35,402 nt of DNA from Pseudomonadota bacterium (GCA_023423935.1 JAFAEQ010000080.1:1-35402), one strand, 5' to 3'; positions 1-7,996 are shown, numbered from the stretch's first letter. The notes: generated by a model from the letters alone, not told the origin. A program made the numbers and translations.

Positions 1-1
1 A

Positions 2-1054
2 TCCACCGGCGCGCCCGCCGAGCTCAATGCGTTTGGCGATCAGTTCGAGGTTCGCTCCGGCGAGCTCAGCACGCGGGTACGCATGAGCGAAGTGCGTCTG
101 CGCGATGTCGGCTTCGGCAAGACGATGGGCTTCGAGCTGGCCTGGGACACCCCGCAGGGCATGCACGCGGTGCATGTGATGGATCCGCAGGCCATCGAAC
201 AGCTGCGGTCGAATCCGATCTTCGCGGAGTCTCCGCAGTTTCGCGCGCTGATAGCAGGCCGACGAACCCGGGGTGCCGTGCGTGGGCTGGGATGGGCGGC
301 GCTGACGCTGTTCCTGCTGCTGCCCGTCCTGCTGATCCTGATTTTCATCTGGCAGGCCGATCGAATTGCGGGTGCGCTGGCCGAGCGCATTCCGCTCGAG
401 CAGGAGATTGCGCTCGGCAAACAGGCGTTCGCGAGCATGCGTCCGTCACTCGATCTGCAGGAAAGCGGCCCGGCCTACGATGCCGTGAATTCGTTAGGAA
501 AGCGGCTCACGCAAGGATCCAGGTACGCCTATGAGTTTCATGTTGCGAAGGACGACACCCTCAACGCGTTCGCAATGCCCGGAGGCATCATCGTCGTTCA
601 CACTGGCCTGATCGCCGCGACAGCACGTCCGGAAGAGCTTGCGGGCGTGCTCGCGCACGAGGTCCAGCACGTCGAACAGCGGCACAGCCTGAAAGGTGCG
701 TTCAAGCAGATGGGGCTGCGCGGACTGTGGGCACTGCTCAGCGGAGATCTCGGCTCCGGTATCGTGGGTCAGGCGGCTGTCGAGCTTACGTCATTGCAGT
801 TTTCACGCAGCGACGAAAGCAGCGCGGATGCGAAGGGACTGGAAACGCTCATTGCGCACGACATCGACCCGCGCGGCATGGCCGACTTCTTCGCGACGAT
901 GCAGAAGCAGAGCGGCGCAAAGCCTCCCGCGTTGCTATCCACACATCCGCCCGATCTGCAGCGGCAGGAGATGCTGCTACAGCGGTTGGAAGCTGACGGC
1001 AAGCACTCCTATGAGCCGCTCCAGATCAGTCCCTGGCCACCGAAGCTGGACTGA
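2..1054 (+). CDS. M48 family metallopeptidase, 5'-truncated by the window edge
   Basis: The frame is open back to base 2, so the ATG at 83 is probably internal and the true start lies before the window. After about 100 residues of an N-terminal beta-rich domain of the kind preceding M48 in proteobacterial membrane proteases comes one transmembrane segment (about bases 290-360). The protease domain follows, with the zinc motif HEVQH (bases about 658-672) inside LAHEVQHVEQRHS and a downstream DESSADAKG that supplies the likely third (Glu) ligand. It is expected to be a membrane-anchored, periplasm-facing zinc endopeptidase, possibly in envelope protein quality control as for other M48 proteins; substrate unknown. 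The next gene converges on it 150 bases away, with no clear terminator between. Confidence 0.88.
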   Translation, partial: STGAPAELNAFGDQFEVRSGELSTRVRMSEVRLRDVGFGKTMGFELAWDTPQGMHAVHVMDPQAIEQLRSNPIFAESPQFRALIAGRRTRGAVRGLGWAALTLFLLLPVLLILIFIWQADRIAGALAERIPLEQEIALGKQAFASMRPSLDLQESGPAYDAVNSLGKRLTQGSRYAYEFHVAKDDTLNAFAMPGGIIVVHTGLIAATARPEELAGVLAHEVQHVEQRHSLKGAFKQMGLRGLWALLSGDLGSGIVGQAAVELTSLQFSRSDESSADAKGLETLIAHDIDPRGMADFFATMQKQSGAKPPALLSTHPPDLQRQEMLLQRLEADGKHSYEPLQISPWPPKLD

Positions 1055-1204
1055 CTCTCGAACGATCGGCACGCAAGCTTCGGTCCAGGCGTCTGCGACA
1101 GATCCCAAGGATTGCGCACCGAGTCGCACGATGCCGCGCTGCCCGCGCAACGCCGCAACGTGCGCGAGCACGCTACAGCCCCTGCGACGCAGCGAGCGAG
1201 CAGC

Positions 1205-1915
1205 TCAGCGACGAGCCACCTGCGTCTGCTCCGTGGGTTTGAACACCACGCACGCCTGGGTCGGACGCACGTTGAACAGCTGGGTGTCTTCGACCTGCAC
1301 ACTCTTGCCATCGATGCTCGGCGGCGAGAAATGCCACTTGCGCACCACGGACAGCATGGCCTGGGCAAACTCATCCGAGGTGGCATTCACGACTCGTGGT
1401 ACCCGCACACGGCCTTCATCGTCGATCACGAAGCGCACCGTCGCGGCACCCTCGATCATCGATCGTGAATCCGGACACACCTTGGCGACCGCACCCGTCT
1501 GCCGCAATGGCTGGGACAGCTCATCCGCAGCGACGGTTACGGTCGGCCCCGGGTCACGCAGATCGCGCTCCTTCTGCCAGTGCATCTCTGCTGTCGATGA
1601 ATAGCCGGTAATGACGCTGCGGCGCTTGAAGACGAAAGTCACCGATTCGTAGCGTGGCAGCGAGGCCTTGAAGTCGGGCGGCAACCGCTTCGGCGCGGCT
1701 TCCAATGCACTCCTTGCAAACGCCGGATGCGTCGCCTCCAGAACGACCGTGTCCTCGATCCGGCCATCCGGGGCGACGGTCCAGGCAACGGTTGCAGTGC
1801 CTTCATTGATGGCGGTAGAGAGCAGCTCGCTCGGAAACTGCGCGCTGCGCTCCGCATACGCGCAGTGCACGGTCACGAACGCCAGCACACCCGCCAGGGT
1901 GGTCAGTCTGTTCAT
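1205..1915 (-). CDS. periplasmic protein with two TonB C-terminal-like domains
   Basis: About 236 residues. An N-terminal signal peptide (MNRLTTLAGVLAFV...AYA) is followed directly by two stretches that each look like a TonB C-terminal domain: one near residues 30-95 (GTATVAWTVAPDGRIEDTVV) and one near 150-215 (GAATVRFVIDDEGRVRVPRV, then KWHFSPPSIDGKSV). There is no obvious membrane anchor or proline-rich spacer as in classical TonB, so it may be a soluble periplasmic relative rather than an energy transducer. Start chosen at the ATG (1915), preceded by GAGGGGG at good spacing; a GTG lies immediately before it. Function unproven. Confidence 0.75.
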   Translation of the reverse strand: MNRLTTLAGVLAFVTVHCAYAERSAQFPSELLSTAINEGTATVAWTVAPDGRIEDTVVLEATHPAFARSALEAAPKRLPPDFKASLPRYESVTFVFKRRSVITGYSSTAEMHWQKERDLRDPGPTVTVAADELSQPLRQTGAVAKVCPDSRSMIEGAATVRFVIDDEGRVRVPRVVNATSDEFAQAMLSVVRKWHFSPPSIDGKSVQVEDTQLFNVRPTQACVVFKPTEQTQVARR

Positions 1916-2334
1916 CACTCATCCCCCTCGACATTCGACGGCTATCCGTCACTCGCATCCACCGCTCGGCTGGCGATATGTGCCTATTGTCCGAACGGCC
2001 GACGCACCTTTGCAGTTATCGGCTGCTGAAACTTACGAAGCCATCTTAACGTTCCCGCGATGATACCGATATGACGGATATCACGACCGTTGACTTCGCT
2101 ACGGTCTGCGTATCCCGTAACGCGAACTCACCTGGGCAGTGGGCGGAGCCAAGCCGAAGCCGCTGCGAGCTCTAAACCGGTGCAGCACGCAATCTCGAAC
2201 GAAGGGAACGGCCACTCGTGCGGCTGTTCCCTGTAACTTCGCGCCAACAGTATCGGTACACGCGTTCGCAGAATCAGTATTCTTGTCACTGCAACGAACC
2301 CGGGCCTACACGCAGTCGATCTCAAGGGTGTCCC
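1916..2334. other. 419-base divergent intergenic region
   Basis: It separates the minus-strand TonB-like gene from the plus-strand cupin gene and must hold both promoters. A TTGACT at about 2090 could be a plus-strand -35 box but has no convincing -10 at normal spacing. Open frames here are continuations or shadows with no protein-like features. I see no repeat or RNA gene. Confidence 0.4.
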
Positions 2335-2640
2335 ATGCCGCATTTCCCGGAACTGATCCGCGAGCTCCCCAAGTACCAGGGAGCCTTCGATGCTTTCAAA
2401 CTTGCGGCAGAAGGCTGCGACGTTCTGTTCGCATCCTATCCACCGGGAACGGTCATTCCCTCGCACGATCACGACACCGAGAATGTCGGCGTCATCACGC
2501 AAGGGGAACTGATTCTGAGCGTCGATGGCGAAGAGCGACGCTATGGGGTCGGCGAGTGGTATCACATCCCTGCGAAGAAGCCGCATGCCGCTCGCTTCGA
2601 GATGCACACATCCGAGATCGAGCTCTGGTTTCGCAGGTAG
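2335..2640 (+). CDS. small cupin-domain protein
   Basis: 101 residues forming a single cupin barrel. The metal-binding motif is SHDHDTENVGVITQGELIL (His44, His46, Glu49) followed by a second motif with His77 and His84. Start chosen at 2335 because AAGGG (2324-2328) sits six bases before it; an upstream in-frame ATG at 2218 would add 39 residues without cupin character. Small cupins bind a metal ion and act as sensors or enzymes; the substrate cannot be read from the sequence. It is 39 bases upstream of the molybdopterin oxidoreductase gene, so the two are probably co-transcribed. Confidence 0.85.
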   Translation: MPHFPELIRELPKYQGAFDAFKLAAEGCDVLFASYPPGTVIPSHDHDTENVGVITQGELILSVDGEERRYGVGEWYHIPAKKPHAARFEMHTSEIELWFRR

Positions 2641-2679
2641 CAACTGGAATCAGCGCATGATGCAACGGGCCAAACGGAC

Positions 2680-3357
2680 ATGACATCGACACTGCCGCCG
2701 GGGCAGCGCGCATGGCACGAGTTTCCGCGCTTCGGCGCCGTAGAGTTCGCGAAACGTCCGCTCAGAAGGACGCACATCCGCCTCGAGGTGCGCGATCCCA
2801 ACTCGCAAGTGATCGTGGTGACGGAGGACGATCTGGCAACGATTCCGCGCGCAGAACTCACGGTGGATTTTCACTGCGCGGCGGGCTGGAGCTATGGCCC
2901 GATCACCTGGAGCGGCTTCCGATTCGCGGATGTGTGGAGTGCCTGCATCGACCGTGAGCGGCGGATATCGATTGAGAGCGCCTATGCAGTGCTGCGTTGC
3001 GAAGATGGGTATCGCACTTCATTGCCGCTTGCGGATCTGCTCGCGCCGGACGTGCTCATCGCGGACCGCTTGAACCAGGAGCCGCTATCCATCGAGCACG
3101 GGTTTCCCGTTCGCCTGATCGCTCCCGCTCACTATGGCTACAAGAACGCCAAACACCTCATCGCCATCGAGATCCGATCGAACGATGAGATCTATCGCCC
3201 GCTCCTGCCCAGATTCATGGAGCATCCGCGCGCTCGTGTGGCTCTCGAGGAACGCGGTCAACTGCTGCCCGGCTGGCTGCTGCGCTATCTGTTTCGCCCC
3301 TTCATCCAACCGATCATTCGCAAGATCAAAGCGCTCGGCAATCCCCCGCAGAATTGA
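2680..3357 (+). CDS. molybdopterin-dependent oxidoreductase (sulfite oxidase/MsrP fold)
   Basis: 225 residues. The segment VDFHCAAGWSYGPITWSG places Cys66 as the likely molybdenum ligand, as in the DFHCVTGWS-type motif of the sulfite oxidase/MsrP superfamily. A later HYGYKNAKHL matches the family's YGYKSxKW element. Unlike MsrP (YedY) there is no Tat signal at the N-terminus, so it may be cytoplasmic or use another route. The C-terminal hydrophobic and basic stretch (LLPGWLLRYLFRPFIQPIIRKIK) could associate with the membrane. The reaction is unknown. It follows the cupin gene by 39 bases on the same strand. Confidence 0.82.
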   Translation: MTSTLPPGQRAWHEFPRFGAVEFAKRPLRRTHIRLEVRDPNSQVIVVTEDDLATIPRAELTVDFHCAAGWSYGPITWSGFRFADVWSACIDRERRISIESAYAVLRCEDGYRTSLPLADLLAPDVLIADRLNQEPLSIEHGFPVRLIAPAHYGYKNAKHLIAIEIRSNDEIYRPLLPRFMEHPRARVALEERGQLLPGWLLRYLFRPFIQPIIRKIKALGNPPQN

Positions 3358-3441
3358 TCCCAGGACAATTATGTCCAGCGTGCACTCGCGAGAATGGTGA
3401 TGCATTCGGCGGGCTGCCATCACATCCACTGTTCGGCTAGA

Positions 3442-3494
3442 GTCTGACTTTAGTCGGACATCCCAAATCTGTTCGGCTAAAGCCGAACCCACAG
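3442..3494. repeat. REPIN-like element, degraded copy
   Basis: Two hairpins: an imperfect 18-bp palindrome at 3442-3459 with loop CTTTAG, and a perfect one at 3471-3488 (GTTCGGCTAAAGCCGAAC) followed by the flank ACCCACAG. The left GTGGGT flank of the first palindrome is missing. It has the same layout as the intact copy at 3548-3602. Confidence 0.75.
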
Positions 3495-3547
3495 TAACAA
3501 AGTTTGCCCTCTGACTAGCTGACCAGTGTGACTCGCGCAGCGTCCAC

Positions 3548-3602
3548 CTGTGGGTCCGACTTCAGTCGGACATCTACTGTTCGGCTGAAGCCGAACCCAC
3601 AG
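3548..3602. repeat. REPIN: two inverted REP palindromes
   Basis: A 55-base unit bounded by the perfect inverted repeat CTGTGGGT (3548-3555) and ACCCACAG (3595-3602). Inside are two 18-bp hairpins, GTCCGACTTCAGTCGGAC (3554-3571) and GTTCGGCTGAAGCCGAAC (3579-3596), in opposite orientation. The stems differ by paired substitutions while the CTTCAG/CTGAAG loop is kept, as in REP doublets mobilised by RAYT (TnpA-REP) transposases. No RAYT gene is in the window. Confidence 0.82.
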
Positions 3603-3762
3603 AAACGAATGCGCTATTGGAAGACGATTGGAAGAAGCTGCAGGAAGCGCTCGCCATCCGCTAGCAGGGCCGCGCTTCTTCTGCGGCAGCGAGAACACGA
3701 CATAGCCGCCGCGACCCAGCGGATCGGGCGATCCGCCACATCCCTCCATCGAGACAACGCAC

Positions 3763-4536
3763 ATGACTGCAGACGCGACTGCCACATACCCATCGTTGAA
3801 GGGCCGCAGCGTCTTCATCACCGGCGGCGGCTCGGGCATCGGTGCGAGCTTTACCGAAGGCTTCGCTCGTCAGGGCTGTCGCGTCGCCTTCATCGATGTC
3901 GCGGAAGAACCTTCGCAGCAGCTGGTCGAAAGGATCGAACGCGCGGGACTGCCACGCCCGTGGTATCGCAATGTGAACGTCAAGGACATCGCGGCCCTGC
4001 AAGGCGCGATCCGCGATGCGGCGCAAGCACTCGGCGACTTCCGCGTGCTGATCAACAATGTGGCCAATGACGATCGCCACAGTTTCATGGACGTCACGCC
4101 CGCGTACTACGACGATCGTATCGCCGTGAATCAGCGACCCGCGTTCTTCGCGATTCAGGCAGTTGTCCCCGGCATGAAGCGGCTCGGCGGCGGCTCCATC
4201 ATCAACGTCGGCAGCAATTCATACGGCGCCAAAGGGCGAGGCTTTGCGGCGTACACGACTGCGAAATCTTCAGTCATCGGACTCACGCGCGGTCTCGCGG
4301 TCGAGCTCGGCGAACATCGCATCCGCATCAACGTGCTCACACCGGGCTGGATCATGACGGAGCGGCAGATCCAGAAATGGCTCACCCCCGCTGGCGAGGA
4401 AGACATCAAGCGTTATCAGGTGCTGCCGGACAAAGTGAAACCGGATGACGTCGTACCGATGGCGCTGTTCCTGGCCTCCGACGACTCGCGCGCGTGTTCG
4501 GCGCAGGAGTACATCGTCGATGCAGGTTGGCTTTGA
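3763..4536 (+). CDS. SDR-family oxidoreductase, aldose 1-dehydrogenase (XylB)-like
   Basis: 257 residues, normal for a classical short-chain dehydrogenase. The Rossmann motif GGGSGIG is at 21-27, the NNVANDDRH segment near 98-106, Asn123, Ser153, and YTTAK gives Tyr164 and Lys168. The FLASDD...DAGWL ending and the NDDRH motif resemble Caulobacter xylose 1-dehydrogenase and related aldose dehydrogenases, so NAD(P)-dependent oxidation of a sugar to its lactone is likely. The exact sugar is not determinable. The gene stands alone between REP elements, about 160 bases after the REPIN. The Shine-Dalgarno sequence is weak. Confidence 0.85.
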   Translation: MTADATATYPSLKGRSVFITGGGSGIGASFTEGFARQGCRVAFIDVAEEPSQQLVERIERAGLPRPWYRNVNVKDIAALQGAIRDAAQALGDFRVLINNVANDDRHSFMDVTPAYYDDRIAVNQRPAFFAIQAVVPGMKRLGGGSIINVGSNSYGAKGRGFAAYTTAKSSVIGLTRGLAVELGEHRIRINVLTPGWIMTERQIQKWLTPAGEEDIKRYQVLPDKVKPDDVVPMALFLASDDSRACSAQEYIVDAGWL

Positions 4537-4585
4537 GATTGCGAGGCGGCCGCAAAATACCGCATAGAAGACAGCCGAAAGCGAT

Positions 4586-4608
4586 TGTGGGTCAGGCTTC
4601 AGCCTGAC
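4586..4608 (+). repeat. solitary REP palindrome
   Basis: TGTGGGT followed by GTCAGGCTTCAGCCTGAC (4591-4608, sharing the GT), a perfect hairpin with the same flank and CTTCAG loop as the palindromes at 3.5 kb but a different, still fully paired stem. It lies just downstream of the SDR gene and could act as a transcript end or stabiliser. Confidence 0.75.
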
Positions 4609-4801
4609 ATTGCCGTGAGCAAGCGGTCTGATGCGCAAGCACAGCGCGCGGCGAGCCCAAGTGTCAGCGTTCCATCGACACGAGCAAGTGGGCCTTACGC
4701 GCGTGCAACTTTCCAAGGCCAAGACTGAGACCTGATCCGCAGTCCCGAGCCTCCCGGCTTCTGCATCATTCGACGCCTCGCCCGCCCGAGCGATTCCTGC
4801 C

Positions 4802-5056
4802 ATGAATTTCTTCGATATCGCCTTTCACGTGCTCTGCGCCGCTCTCGCAATCTATTTCGCCCAGGTTCGCTTCCGTGCGCGTCTGCCGCTGTTCGGTCAC
4901 GCGATGATGGCAACTGCCATGCTCCAGTTAATCTTCGCGCTCATGGGGCTCGACTTGTGGTCGAACGTTTCGGCCGCCGCATTCCTGATCCTGTACATCA
5001 AGAGTCTCGGGATCATTCAGAAGCACGGCTTCAGCGACGGCGGCTCGTTGTTCTGA
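4802..5056 (+). CDS. small membrane protein, unknown function
   Basis: 84 residues, mostly hydrophobic, with about three membrane segments (residues 5-22, 33-50 and 53-70) and the short tail HGFSDGGSLF. I do not recognise a family. It converges on the DUF2938 gene with only 14 bases between the stops. The codon pattern and clean hydrophobic blocks support a real gene, but the ribosome binding site is weak. Confidence 0.6.
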   Translation: MNFFDIAFHVLCAALAIYFAQVRFRARLPLFGHAMMATAMLQLIFALMGLDLWSNVSAAAFLILYIKSLGIIQKHGFSDGGSLF

Positions 5057-5070
5057 TCACCTCCGCGTCC

Positions 5071-5574
5071 TTATCCGCTCGCAAACAGCGGGCGCATTGC
5101 CAGCGCTCCGGCATAGAGTCCTGCCCCGAACACCAGATGATTCGCGAGACTCCTGATCGAGTTTCGTAGCGGCGTCGGCGTATTCCATGAAGCGATGCCC
5201 GCGCCGAACGCCGGCTGAAGTATGAACCAGGGCGCTGCGACCGATGCGGCACCGACAATGAGCACTCCACCGAACGAGGGTGCCTCGAACCAGCTCCGTC
5301 CAAGCAGGCCCAGCGCCATCGCCGCGAGAACGATGCCAATCGCGTAGTGAGCCATCCAGCCCACGACGCTCTCGAACGTCGCGGAAGGCGCAGCGGCGAT
5401 GCGCTCATGCACGAATCGTCCGTGACGCATATGCGCGATCCAGCGACCGAGCAGCGCAAAGCTCATCGTAGGCACGCCCCAGCGATTCAGCAGCAACAAC
5501 CATAGATCGAACACGAGGGTCGCAAGAACGCCTGTGCCGATGACGCGCAGAATCCACTCAACCATCGTATTCAT
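5071..5574 (-). CDS. DUF2938 family membrane protein
   Basis: About 167 residues with four predicted membrane segments. It carries the family signature: RVIGTGVLATLVFDLWLLLLNRWG, GRWIAHMRHGRF, GWMAHYAIGIVLA, ILQPAFGAGIASWNTPTP and a final NHLVFGAGLYAG. Function is unknown in the family. The start at 5574 is supported by AAGGA (5581-5585) six bases before the ATG; an ATG 36 bases upstream would lie on the likely leader. It is divergent from the MerR gene, and its promoter contains the MerR-type operator, so it is probably the regulator's target. Confidence 0.83.
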   Translation of the reverse strand: MNTMVEWILRVIGTGVLATLVFDLWLLLLNRWGVPTMSFALLGRWIAHMRHGRFVHERIAAAPSATFESVVGWMAHYAIGIVLAAMALGLLGRSWFEAPSFGGVLIVGAASVAAPWFILQPAFGAGIASWNTPTPLRNSIRSLANHLVFGAGLYAGALAMRPLFASG

Positions 5575-5608
5575 GACGACTCCTTGACCTGCCCGTGAGT
5601 CGTCCAGC

Positions 5609-5639
5609 ACTGTACTAACTCAAGTCGACTTCAAGTCAA
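5609..5639 (-). promoter_or_regulatory. MerR-type promoter with 19-bp spacer and dyad
   Basis: On the minus strand, -35 TTGACT (5634-5639) and -10 TACAGT (5609-5614) are separated by exactly 19 bases, the over-long spacing typical of MerR-activated promoters. The spacer contains the perfect palindrome AAGTCGACTT (5622-5631), and the surrounding 18 bases (5618-5635) match the SoxR box pattern at 13 positions. It would drive the DUF2938 gene, with a leader of about 30 bases. Confidence 0.75.
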
Positions 5640-5671
5640 GCTCTAATCCGAACTGCCCACGAGGCGTCCGC

Positions 5672-6127
5672 ATGGATATCGCCGTCGTCGCACGCAAGGC
5701 CGGGGTTCCGGCCTCGACCCTGCGCTTCTACGAGCAGAAAGGGTTGATCCGTTCGAATGGTCGAAGCGGACTGCGGCGCACGTACGAGGCCAGCGTACTC
5801 GACCGGCTCGCATTGATCGCGCTGGGCCGGGCTGCGGGACTCTCACTCGATGAGATCGCAACGATGCTGACGGCGGATGGACAGTCGCGGATCGACAGGA
5901 AGGCGCTTGCCGCCAAGGCCGATGAGCTCGATCTGACGATTCGCGAGCTCACCGTCATGCGCGACGGGCTGCGCCACGCGGCGAGATGCTCTGCGCCCAC
6001 TCACATGGAATGCCCCACGTTCCGACGGCTCCTTGCAAGCGCGGCGTCTGGCTCCTTGAAAGATAGGCGACGCGAGCTGCCCGTACCGAAGAAGGCCGCG
6101 AAAAGAAAGCCACTCGGTGCGCCGTGA
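5672..6127 (+). CDS. MerR family transcriptional regulator
   Basis: 151 residues. The N-terminal winged helix-turn-helix begins MDIAVVARKAGVPASTLRFYEQKGLI, followed by the RRTY wing and a dimerisation coiled coil (about 75-100). The C-terminal effector region holds Cys106, His111 and Cys114 (RCSAPTHMECPTF), a possible metal or redox site; it lacks the SoxR cluster of four closely spaced cysteines. It is transcribed away from the DUF2938 gene, with the 19-bp-spacer operator between them. The basic tail (PKKAAKRK) is of unknown role. It probably twists the divergent promoter into an active form on effector binding. Confidence 0.9.
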   Translation: MDIAVVARKAGVPASTLRFYEQKGLIRSNGRSGLRRTYEASVLDRLALIALGRAAGLSLDEIATMLTADGQSRIDRKALAAKADELDLTIRELTVMRDGLRHAARCSAPTHMECPTFRRLLASAASGSLKDRRRELPVPKKAAKRKPLGAP

Positions 6128-6173
6128 CGCCGTTCGCAGGTTAAGATCCCGCGCGATCACAGGGGGGATCCAC

Positions 6174-7694
6174 ATGTCAGGCATCGAATCTGCGCTAACT
6201 CCAATAAAAAAAGTGGTGATTGCAGGCGGTGGGACCGCCGGCTGGGTGACAGCCATGGCGCTGTCTCAGCAGTTCGGCGAGCTGCTCGATATCACGCTCA
6301 TCGAATCCGAAGAGATCGGCACCGTCGGCGTAGGCGAGTCAACGGTCCCTCCCATCGTCGCCTTCCATCGCATTCTCGGCATCGACGAACGTGACTTCAT
6401 GCGCGAATGCGCAGCCACGTTCAAAGTCGCGATCTGGTTCGAGAACTGGGGCAGGCTCGGCAGCTGGTACCTGCATCCGTTCGGCCGTCACGGTCAATCG
6501 ACGTGGACTGCGGACTTCTACCATTTCTGGCTGCAGGCACGTTCGGAAGGCAGCAAGATCCCGCTTGGGGAGTACTGCTACGAATGGCTCGCCGCAGTGA
6601 AGAACCGCTTCGCGTTACGCGAAGACCCCCGCGTCAACTATGCCTATCACTTCGATGCGGCTCTCTACGCACGTTACATGCGAAAGTTCGCCGAGAAGCG
6701 CGGCGTCAAACGGATCGAAGGCAAGATCAAGCACGTGCGCACGCGCGCGACGGATGGATTCGTGGAGTCGCTCGAGCTCGAGGATGGGCGGACGCTCGCT
6801 GGCGATTTCTTCGTAGACTGCACCGGCTTCCGTGCACTGCTCATCGAAGGCGCGCTGCAGACTGGCTATGAGGACTGGTCGAAGTATCTGCCATGCGATA
6901 GCGCCGTAGCCTTCCAGACGATCGTCGATACCGACGCACAGCCGTACACCGCGTGCTACGCGCACACCGCAGGCTGGCGCTGGAACATCCCCGTGCAACA
7001 TCGGGTCGGCAATGGCGTCGTGTTCTGCAGTCGCTACATGTCGGCCGATGAAGCGCGTCATCGACTCGTGACCGAATCGGGAGGTCGCCCGGTGAAGGAG
7101 CCCTGGCTCATTCGCATCAAGGCCGGTCGACGCAGGAAGACCTGGAACAAGAACGTGCTCGCCATCGGCCTGTCCGGTGGCTTCATCGAACCCCTCGAAT
7201 CGACGAGCATTCATCTGATTACGACAGCAGTCGCTCGGCTCCTAAAGCTTTTTCCGTTCGGCGGCATCACACAGCCCACCGTCAACTTCTACAATGAAAT
7301 GGCGCAGTACGAGATCGAGCGCATTCGCGACTTCGTGTGCATGCACTATCACTACAACCAGCGCGACGATTCTCCGTTCTGGAAGGAATGCCGCGAGATG
7401 GAAATTCCGGACTCGCTACGCGAGCGCGTCGAGCTCTTCCGGCAAAGCGGGCACATCTACACCAAGGACGAGGAGCTGTTCACCATCGACTCCTGGATCT
7501 CCGTGATGATGGGCCAGGACATCGAGCCGCGCACACATCATCGCTATGCAAGCCTCGGCGAGCGCGAACGTCGCGAGTTCATGCGCAAGTACCACGCAAA
7601 AGTGGCCGAGACCGTGAACGCCCTGCCGCGCCATATGGATTTCGTGCGGCAGTATTGTCCCGCCAGCCCGGAAACCTGGAATCTCGCCCGATGA
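6174..7694 (+). CDS. flavin-dependent halogenase, tryptophan 7-halogenase family
   Basis: 506 residues, normal for the family. It has the FAD-binding GGGTAG (18-23), the GEST motif (54-57), the catalytic lysine in ATFK (Lys84), the WRWNIP form of the WxWxIP motif (268-273) and PLESTS, whose Glu342 matches the second catalytic residue of PrnA. All are intact, so halogenation by hypohalous acid relayed through the lysine is plausible. It needs reduced FAD from a partner reductase, and none is nearby. Start at 6174 is chosen for the G-rich ribosome binding site (6161-6167). Substrate is unknown: such stand-alone members in TonB-rich proteobacteria often have no known substrate. Confidence 0.9.
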   Translation: MSGIESALTPIKKVVIAGGGTAGWVTAMALSQQFGELLDITLIESEEIGTVGVGESTVPPIVAFHRILGIDERDFMRECAATFKVAIWFENWGRLGSWYLHPFGRHGQSTWTADFYHFWLQARSEGSKIPLGEYCYEWLAAVKNRFALREDPRVNYAYHFDAALYARYMRKFAEKRGVKRIEGKIKHVRTRATDGFVESLELEDGRTLAGDFFVDCTGFRALLIEGALQTGYEDWSKYLPCDSAVAFQTIVDTDAQPYTACYAHTAGWRWNIPVQHRVGNGVVFCSRYMSADEARHRLVTESGGRPVKEPWLIRIKAGRRRKTWNKNVLAIGLSGGFIEPLESTSIHLITTAVARLLKLFPFGGITQPTVNFYNEMAQYEIERIRDFVCMHYHYNQRDDSPFWKECREMEIPDSLRERVELFRQSGHIYTKDEELFTIDSWISVMMGQDIEPRTHHRYASLGERERREFMRKYHAKVAETVNALPRHMDFVRQYCPASPETWNLAR

Positions 7695-7823
7695 CCAACA
7701 CGCAACGCAGATTCGTTCGCGAGTCCGCGTTGCGCTTCCACTGCATCGAACACGTCGGTCAACATGCTGCGACCCAAATTCGAATCAGCGTTCGTCGCCC
7801 ACCCACAACGAGCTCGCGCGTGA

Positions 7824-7982
7824 ATGGAAACGATTGGCATCGCGATCGCGGGATTCTCGATCATCATTGCGGGACTGCTGTTCGTAACCTACGTCGGGTT
7901 CGTCAGCCTCCCCAATAGAACGCTGCTCGATTTTGCCTTGCGCCCTGTCGGCTGGGTGCACTACCGCTTTGCGGGTGCCTGA
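7824..7982 (+). CDS. possible small membrane peptide
   Basis: 52 residues, METIGIAIAGFSIIIAG... then a 35-residue tail ending in HYRFAGA. One strong hydrophobic helix covers residues 4-24, and the tail has a typical amphipathic mix. It lies downstream of the halogenase gene, about 130 bases after its stop, and stops just before the convergent pentapeptide gene. The ribosome binding site is weak (an AACGAG about 11 bases upstream). It could be a real small protein or chance; the hydrophobic pattern and GC-rich third positions favour real. Confidence 0.45.
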   Translation: METIGIAIAGFSIIIAGLLFVTYVGFVSLPNRTLLDFALRPVGWVHYRFAGA

Positions 7983-7996
7983 CTCGAAGCAGGTGC

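Noticed and set aside
696..1604. 302-residue plus-strand open frame.
   Set aside because: Crosses the end of the metalloprotease and runs antisense to the TonB-like gene; Ser/Arg/Cys-rich shadow translation.
5618..5635. SoxR itself as the regulator of the 5.6-kb promoter.
   Set aside because: The adjacent MerR protein lacks the four-cysteine iron-sulfur cluster motif of SoxR, so only the operator shape is shared.
7691..7918. 75-residue frame starting with an ATGA overlap at the halogenase stop.
   Set aside because: Composition is basic, His/Arg-rich and not protein-like, and it overlaps the more convincing hydrophobic frame at 7824.
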